From the NCBI RefSeq assembly GCF_000003605.2, contig NW_003156736.1:494610-520128 (forward strand): a DNA stretch of 25,519 nucleotides, read 5' to 3'. Shown piece after piece: positions 19,594-25,519 of the stretch. Positions within the stretch are counted from its first letter, which is position 1. Every line of letters starts with the position of its first letter. Position numbers and translations under genes: made by a program. The stretch is from Saccoglossus kowalevskii (Eukaryota > Hemichordata > Enteropneusta > Harrimaniidae). A model generated the notes under the pieces. The model did not search any database, was not told where the DNA came from, and saw only the letters and a list, made by a program, of their open reading frames with translations.

Positions 19594-22500
19594 TGACACG
19601 CACAATTCACAGTGACGATTTTAGTGATAATTATTGACAGTCATTTCATATTACCAGTATTAAATTTTATCCGGATTAAACGGAAATTAGCGCATGAGTT
19701 GGACACATGAAAGTCGTGAATACGATTACAACAGACACAGGACTGATGCAAGCACAATACAAACCCCTCAAAACAGCATCCTCACCACCCCTTCAACTGA
19801 ATAGACTCGCTACCTTTTGATGAAATCTTGCCGACCGTCGTACTATGAAAAGATGAATTAATTCAGAAAATTGTTACTATAGAAATAGAAATATCTTCCC
19901 AATGACACGTCCTGCTCAAAAAAAGAAAGATGTGCGGTGAATAGTGACATATTATTCTATGATTGGCGAATCAACATAGAATTCACATGGAAGTCGCTAC
20001 AGATTTACACGTGCGCATCTGTGGACAGTGTTTTTTATTCATAAAAAGTACAGCATAACATAGCGGACACGTACCACCAGATTTGTCCAGTTTGGACATT
20101 TTCGGAACTTTAGAATTCAAGAATCATAGTTGTTAAATTTGCAATTGATAAAGTCTATTATATTTGTTAAAATCTGTCAAAAAATAGTATCAAATAACTA
20201 GTATGTGGAAAATACTCTTTCAAATAAAACTATTACTACCGCCACTTTATATTCACCCTTATGTTCTTACTTGTAGTTACATAATGATATACGCTCGAAG
20301 CTATAATGATAACCATTATAGGAATGGCACCAGCTCAATTTCTTGAATAGACCTTAAACAGAAATGGCCGCCGAGTTCTCGTTGCGACCGAGAGAGCCAC
20401 GAGACTTGTGACGGTCTTTCAAATAATTGTTCTCATTCTCACCCGTCATCGCATCCACTGTTTATCAAAGAGTGAATACGAGCTTTTGGCGAGGAACGTA
20501 CACGAGTTTAATAAATCTCATATCATATTCTATTATCACATGTATGTATTTCCAGCTGTTTCGCTAGCAAAAACTAACATCAGAATCGTTATTTATGTAC
20601 GCGCGTTCCATTCATTTGCACACACGAATCCATTTCATCGTAAGTACTTTGTGACCAGTTTACTGCCCGCTATTAAATAAATAATTTAATAGGTGATTTT
20701 CTGTACTTCTACGAGATCTCACTTCAATTTTGGGCTAGTTCTTTTGTCAGCAGACTCAGTAAACATCTCACCTGTAAATCGTCAGGTAGTAGAAACGGTT
20801 CCGTGTTTTGCAAAGGTGAAATTGGTAAAATTAGAAACAGCGAATTTCTTAAATGCGACTTTCAAATGAAAACGCTCTTTAATGAATGCATGAGACATTG
20901 ATCATTGTTAAAACAAGTATTTTATATATATAAGTGAATCATCTAGTCACGAAACAAGCAGATGTTTTGGCATTTCGGAAGGTGACTATTTGGTGACGTT
21001 ACAATTCAAAAAAATGCGAGAGGATCAGTCAGATTCGCAGGTCAGGGGGTATAATATGGGGAAAAATATTACATGGCTTTATGTCACTAATACTGCATGA
21101 TACATGTGATAAAATGTATATATTTTATAGTACGAGCGTTAAGAGTCAATTATTCCATGCGTTCGTATGTCCTTTTCTCTACGTGTATGCCAGTTCTTCC
21201 GGAGTCTTAAGTATTTAAGACTTATAATTCAATATAATATTAACGAGTCGCCCATTTCTACTTTCTCTTAGAATAGTGCGCTGTAATAAAATTGTATGTA
21301 TAAATTTACATTCACATATGAAATTTGGTCAGAAATGATGATTGAAAGAATGATTTGGGGGAAATATACTGTTGCGTTAATTGTGAATATGAAAGTTATT
21401 TAACACATTTTTTTAGCTCTCTGATCGGCAAATGATAAAGAACAAAACATTTCAAGTCAAATAAATAACATCGAAAGAATTATTTGTTATCTAAATCTCC
21501 TGTCATTCTTAGTAAATTTGCTGAAAAAATAATTGATCCTCAGCTCTAGTATATATTCTTAGGCAATCGTGCATTTCTATTTCAGTTAATTTGTCAGCTT
21601 TATCCTTCTACCCACATTAAGTGGGTATATAACGAGGAATCTCTGCCATCACATATGTCTCTCCGTGACTGCCAAGCCATCAGTTTGCCGAATAGTGCCC
21701 ATATGCGCATAATATACCGTAATGCCTTGAAATGTACATTCGCTTTGTACTCAATGCAGACACAAATTATAGCTGTTGGTGGTGCATATCTTGCACGTAC
21801 TTCGAACGAACCTATGGTATCGATGATGTAATCGAACAACATGTCACTCGCAGACGTAATGAATCGAGATAATGACAATTTTTTCTCATATTTAAAAAAA
21901 ACTATATTTTGAAAAATATGACAAACGTCGCTGTTACTCAACTGCGACCCGATCGTGGTTGTATGTTTCGACAAGCGACATTTTGACTGTCAATGATGGG
22001 GGGTTGATAATCGTTTTCGGAGAGCCTTAAACTCCAAGGCACTCAATATCATTTAGGTATTGACTTTATTCACTGCAATACCCATGATTTGCCTGATACC
22101 CCCGAAAAAAACATAGCCCTACCATATTTAGCTTTTAACATGATATCCGTGACTCGGTTTATCCGTGCGTGATTTTCATTCTACCATCGATATGCGATAC
22201 GCACATGAGTGGGCGAAGATGCACTTTGAAAGTAGATCATGCGACACAGATACGCCTTGGAGCACATCTCAACAGGATAAATTATAATTACTGTAATTTT
22301 TTAATTATCACTCAATTTGAAATTTAAAACAGCAATCTCGACAATACTGAGTAGAATTACCATTAGCTTTCAACAATTTACTTTAGGGTCACTGTCATGT
22401 CTGTCCAGGCTGAGTACCTCAGAAACCTGTTCAATTGATATGCCGGATTTAAATACCTAATCCAGCTATACAACAAAAAGCCATTTTCTCAAATCAAGTC

Positions 22501-23379
22501 CGTTCCCGCGAAGCCATGTAAAGGCAGACCAATTTTCATTTAGGTGTAGCGACACTCGAGTTGAATGAGACCCGATAAAGACTTGAGGCCAAATTACCAA
22601 CCTTCGCTAATTCAATTGCTCAATTGTGCTTCTCTAAATTATGGCCAGACTTCCTGTAATTACTTTTTTTTTGCCAAGAATCATCTCTATCTTGCGCGCG
22701 CCGTATTCAGATTACATACAAACCGGTCATTCCAAATACAAGGGGGTGGTTATTGTATCGCTGCCTTCATTTTCACGTGTGAATATTGCCTTTATTCTCA
22801 ACGTCGAGCGTTGCTTACAATCAGGCGGTTTGATTGACAGACTCTCTCGACGACAGATGTATATTTATGTTCGCTTATGGCAGTCACATTCTCAAACACA
22901 ATAGTAGGGAACAATGCTTGTATACGTTTACAGTTGCGTGATGGGCTCACAAACGGGAAAAACACATTACATGAATGTTTAAACAAAAATTATCATCATT
23001 ATCATCATCATCTATAGATCGGCTGATAAATAATGAATACCGGAGAGTAATGCATGCACCAGGGAGCACTATCAATGTAAGTGTAACCGGTGAGCATACA
23101 TCAGTAATAGGAACTGCTTTGTGCAGATACATTCGCAACCTAGACACGATCTTTATTGTACTTAATAGTATGTAGTTGACGCTTATGCTGTAATGATATC
23201 AGATAGCTGATTGATTATATTCCAATTCTGTGTGATTCACAAAATATAGCTGATCAATATCTGATCTACATGCAGATGCCGGGATTGTGGAGGCTTATTC
23301 CCTTTGCACATGGAAGGAGTTTGTTACTGACAGATAGCACTCATATCGGAACTGCTATCATTTATGCATTTCGATATAC
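19594..23379. other. Intergenic DNA without recognised gene
   Basis: No gene is supported over nearly 3.8 kb. E-boxes are at 20008-20013 and 22774-22779. GAAATGGCCGCCGAG near 20361-20375 opens only 15 codons. A short (ATC)n-like run is at about 22991-23012. The longest minus-strand frame (21600-21974, 124 codons) has no recognisable motif and is within what chance gives. Confidence 0.35.
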
Positions 23380-23445
23380 GCATACTCAATGAGTTATCTA
23401 AGCATAACTAATGAAGTATTTGTGCATAATTGATGAGACATGATA
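23380..23445. repeat. Diverged tandem repeat, three 22-bp units
   Basis: Units start with gcata at 23380, 23402 and 23424, each exactly 22 bases long and containing a caatgag/taatgaa/tgatgag core. Identity between units is modest, so the array is old or partly coincidental. Confidence 0.5.
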
Positions 23446-23735
23446 GGTTCACGAGAATTGGCTAGACAGGTTGCATTAATTTTAACATAAGGTTATTCTT
23501 CTTCGGGAATATCTGTTGTCATATGTGGTAGCTTATTTATTTGTGCATGCGTGGTGTACACTGTGGTTCAAAAATCGGTGAAAGCATCAGCGACACTGAC
23601 TTACAGATGTAATTTGAGGGATACGTTAATTTATGTGCATATATGTTTCCGCTCATGAAATATACTGATAGAATAATATCGGCATATGTTGATATCTACG
23701 TCGATATATATTGCTTATGCCAATCATATATACCC

Positions 23736-23747
23736 TGTGACGTCACA
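23736..23747. promoter_or_regulatory. CRE palindrome TGTGACGTCACA, second copy
   Basis: A perfect 12-bp palindrome identical to 19582-19593. It lies about 140 bases upstream of the 41-bp minisatellite. Confidence 0.4.
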
Positions 23748-23882
23748 TTTCGTTATTCACAGCGTGAAGTTAGCACATAAAATGAAATGTATTATGGAAG
23801 TATCGCTATTCATACAAGCTCATAATGTGGCGTCAATGTGATGTATCGTTCTGTTGTCTGCATATGAGTGCAATAACACACA

Positions 23883-24001
23883 CGACTAAGAATTACCGTG
23901 GGGTATGTAAGTGCTCAGTTTTTGTGACTGAAAATTATCATTGAATGTGCTGGTTATTGTTTTTTATGACTAAGAATTAACATTGGATATGTTGGTTATT
24001 G
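23883..24001. repeat. 41-bp minisatellite, left half (about three copies)
   Basis: Copies are 23883-23918 (partial), 23919-23959 and 23960-24001. The unit runs tttttgtgactaagaattac, then a rttggat-type word, then gttggttattg. The array is interrupted after 24001 and resumes in phase at 24262. Confidence 0.85.
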
Positions 24002-24254
24002 TTATTGCCAACACATTCAGGCAAAAATTTCTCTCCCAGTCTCTCCATGAACATGCAGCAAACACCTTGCATGATTTTCACAAGATAATGAAAGTGTTGC
24101 GTTATTGTGTTTTTATGTATTTAAAATTAAAGAGAAATTGTAACTTAAGTCTTTTATACTTCATTTTCAAACCTATGACAAAAATGTAATGATCTATTAT
24201 TATTTGCGTACATGGTCCAGAGGCCTAAATACGAATAAAGTTATTATTATATAT
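24002..24254 (+). mobile_element. Retroelement-like insertion, 253 bp, with 7-bp target duplication
   Basis: This segment splits the 41-bp array. GTTATTG occurs at 23995-24001 and again at 24255-24261, and the array continues in exact phase from 24262, as expected if the second copy is a target-site duplication. The 3' part reads ggtccagaggcctaaat, then AATAAA at 24234-24239, then a ttattattat tail. Such simple-repeat tails are typical of SINEs or 5'-truncated LINEs. No Pol III A or B box is evident at the 5' end, which favours a truncated LINE 3' end or an unrecognised family. The short open frame across its 5' half is not clearly coding. Confidence 0.65.
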
Positions 24255-24261
24255 GTTATTG

Positions 24262-24372
24262 TTTTTGTGGTTAGGAATTACCGTTGGATGTGTTGATTAT
24301 TGTTTTTTTTAACTAAGAATTATCATTGGAAATATTGGTTTTGTGATTAGGAATTACCGTTGGATAATTATG
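24262..24372. repeat. 41-bp minisatellite, right half (about three copies)
   Basis: Copies are 24262-24302 (41 bases), 24303-24338 (shortened) and 24339 to about 24372 (partial). They share ttaggaattaccgttggat-type words with the left half, proving a single array before interruption. Confidence 0.85.
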
Positions 24373-25205
24373 TAAGTTATTCATTCGACACAGTAAAATG
24401 TCTTCACAAATAAGTATTCTCATTTGGTATTTTGATTATCCGTTCACATTTGTCGAGTGATACTCTCAGGGAAGCATAGGTAGCGAGTTATTTTTACGGC
24501 AAAATACCATGAATCGCAAGACGCGTGAATATTGTGTGATTGTATATTCTGAGGTTTGAATGTGTATAAAATAACTAATGTGATAACTACGCATCACTGT
24601 TAACGTATCCGACGTAACAAAAACGTTTGCATTGCGTGTTGAAACTTCGTCAATGCCATAGACGTGCTTGCATGTATGTATGTATGCAAAGACATGTTCA
24701 TTTGTGTTGGAAAGAAAAGGTCCCTTGTCGGGCATTATACAAGACATAGAACACATAATCACGCTGTTATACCTCTGACATTCCATTTATTAATCAATCA
24801 ATGCTTCCATCACGTTCTACCATTATTCGAAGGATGCGCTGAAAATTGACGACCTGTCGTCATATCATATCCTTGTAAACACCAACGCCATCAATGAAAT
24901 AACATCGTGATTAATCGATAATGACTTTGTCGCCATCTTTTTTTTCACGTCACGTCTCGTAGTTCGCCAACCTCTTGACATACTTTACGGGTTGTTTAAC
25001 TTTATTGATTCGTATTGCACATGAAATCGAGGCAAGATACTGTTCGCGATTTATAGACTTATGACATAGAGCACACGCTCTATTTTTTATAAACTCCTAA
25101 ACATGTGCCAACGATGAAGAATTTACTCGTTCGTAGCCAGATATTATAATTACTGATATATCCCTTCGATAACCAATCTGATTAAAATAAGATCCTGGTT
25201 TGGGC
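24373..25205. other. Intergenic DNA upstream of the right-edge gene
   Basis: No gene is supported. The minus-strand frame 24466-24786 and the plus frame 24664-24849 show no recognisable features. A short (catg/tatg)n run lies near 24671-24687. Confidence 0.35.
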
Positions 25206-25233
25206 TTTTTTTTTTTTTTTTTTTTGTTTTTTT
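25206..25233. repeat. Poly-T tract
   Basis: About 20 T, one G, then eight T. Further A- and T-runs follow at about 25280-25312. It could be the tail of a minus-strand retrotransposed sequence or simply a simple-sequence tract; no element body was recognised next to it. Confidence 0.8.
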
Positions 25234-25395
25234 TAGTTAAAATAATATCACTCATATTTTTCTCATATATTGTATTATTTAAAAAAAAAAATATTTGCTG
25301 GTATTTTTTTTAAGTTTTGGTAATCGCGAAAGCCCACAAGGATCTGACCAACTACCTATACAAATACCTATACAAATCCGCTGACGGGATTAGTC

Positions 25396-25475
25396 AACCA
25401 ATCACAGAGCGCCTTACGAAAACATGGTGATGCACTTTGCGCGTGCGCATGAAGTGATCCAAAAAAAAATGGCGG
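25396..25475 (+). promoter_or_regulatory. Promoter of the right-edge gene: CCAAT, NRF1, AAATGGCGGC
   Basis: ACCAATCACA near 25398 is a CCAAT (NF-Y) box. TGCGCGTGCGCA at 25438-25449 fits the NRF1 consensus on the minus strand. AAAAATGGCGGC from about 25465 is a YY1-type word overlapping the start codon, and GGCCAATC follows inside the coding frame. This combination and spacing are typical of animal CpG-type promoters, with transcription starting shortly before the ATG. Confidence 0.55.
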
Positions 25476-25519
25476 CGTTTACCGGCCAATCGAGCGAGAA
25501 ACTCGAACAAATAATTGAC
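25469..25519 (+). CDS. N-terminal start of an unrecognised protein, running off the window
   Basis: ATG at 25469-25471 follows nine A, a favourable context, and opens 17 codons to the last base of the window: MAAFTGQSSEKLEQIID. The M-A-A start is what a YY1-type ATGGCGGC word encodes. The residues after it look like an amphipathic helix beginning (EKLEQIID). The start is supported by the NRF1 site 19 bases upstream. Family and function cannot be told from 17 residues. Alternatively the ATG could lie in a leader, but no stop or intron signal is seen before the edge. Confidence 0.5.
   Translation, partial: MAAFTGQSSEKLEQIID

Noticed and set aside
20361..20411. GAAATGGCCGCCGAG as a gene start
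   Set aside because: Opens only 15 codons before TGA, with no donor inside and no NRF1 or CCAAT site just upstream.
21600..21974. Minus-strand open frame of 124 codons
   Set aside because: Under about 38% G+C roughly one frame this long is expected by chance in both strands of the window. No motif, no promoter or splice context, and mixed composition.
24466..24786. Minus-strand open frame of 106 codons
   Set aside because: No recognisable protein features or start context; consistent with chance.
1..25519. CRISPR arrays, bacterial operons, rRNA, spliceosomal snRNA
   Set aside because: No spaced identical repeats, no gene clusters with ribosome binding sites, and none of the conserved rRNA or snRNA words I looked for; the DNA is of animal type.

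Overview
The window looks like nuclear DNA of an animal, most likely a marine invertebrate. The reasons are an AT-rich background that still keeps many CpGs, spliceosomal splice sites, a HARBI1-like exon, MITE- and retrotransposon-type insertions, minisatellites, and promoter motifs known from metazoans (NRF1, YY1-type ATGGCG, RFX X-box, CRE, E-box, POU octamer). Phylum cannot be settled by reading. There is one 50-N assembly gap (11360-11409).

Coding content is confined to three fragments. At the left edge (64-1047, +) is the terminal exon of a Ser/Thr-rich repeat protein; a splice acceptor precedes it, its stop codon overlaps an AATAAA signal, and its frame is broken twice within the repeats. 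At 1740-1971 (-) is the first coding exon of a HARBI1/PIF-Harbinger-like protein, ending at a consensus GTGAGT donor, with no recognisable later exon. At the extreme right (25469-25519, +) a new frame opens with MAAFTGQSSEKLEQIID behind an NRF1/CCAAT promoter and runs off the window. The roughly 23 kb between the last two holds no convincing protein gene; its many open frames of 60-124 codons are what AT-rich DNA yields by chance.

That desert has structure. From left to right: a CTCGAG cluster and a near-perfect 142-bp inverted repeat (2074-2215); a decayed four-copy repeat array (about 2750-3210) next to a 20-bp minisatellite (3231-3344); a hairpin with a 27-bp perfect stem (core 5492-5569); a diverged 90-bp duplication (7474-7635); a 378-bp MITE-like element (8856-9233); a promoter/enhancer-like zone (10084-11885) with two perfect NRF1 sites, a perfect RFX X-box and three of the window's seven CRE palindromes; further short tandem repeats; and a 41-bp minisatellite split by a 253-bp retroelement-like insertion with an exact 7-bp target duplication (23883-24372).

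The most interesting regulatory signals are the following. All three perfect NRF1 sites are followed on the same strand, after 19-32 bases, by AATGGCG. The palindrome TGACGTCA occurs seven times where well under one copy is expected, and six of the seven fall into three pairs sharing 12-bp extended sequences. CACGTG and ATGCAAAT are also over-represented. The best overall reading is a regulatory or non-coding-RNA-bearing intergenic domain between the left-edge genes and a gene starting at the right edge. No clearly new protein system is visible.
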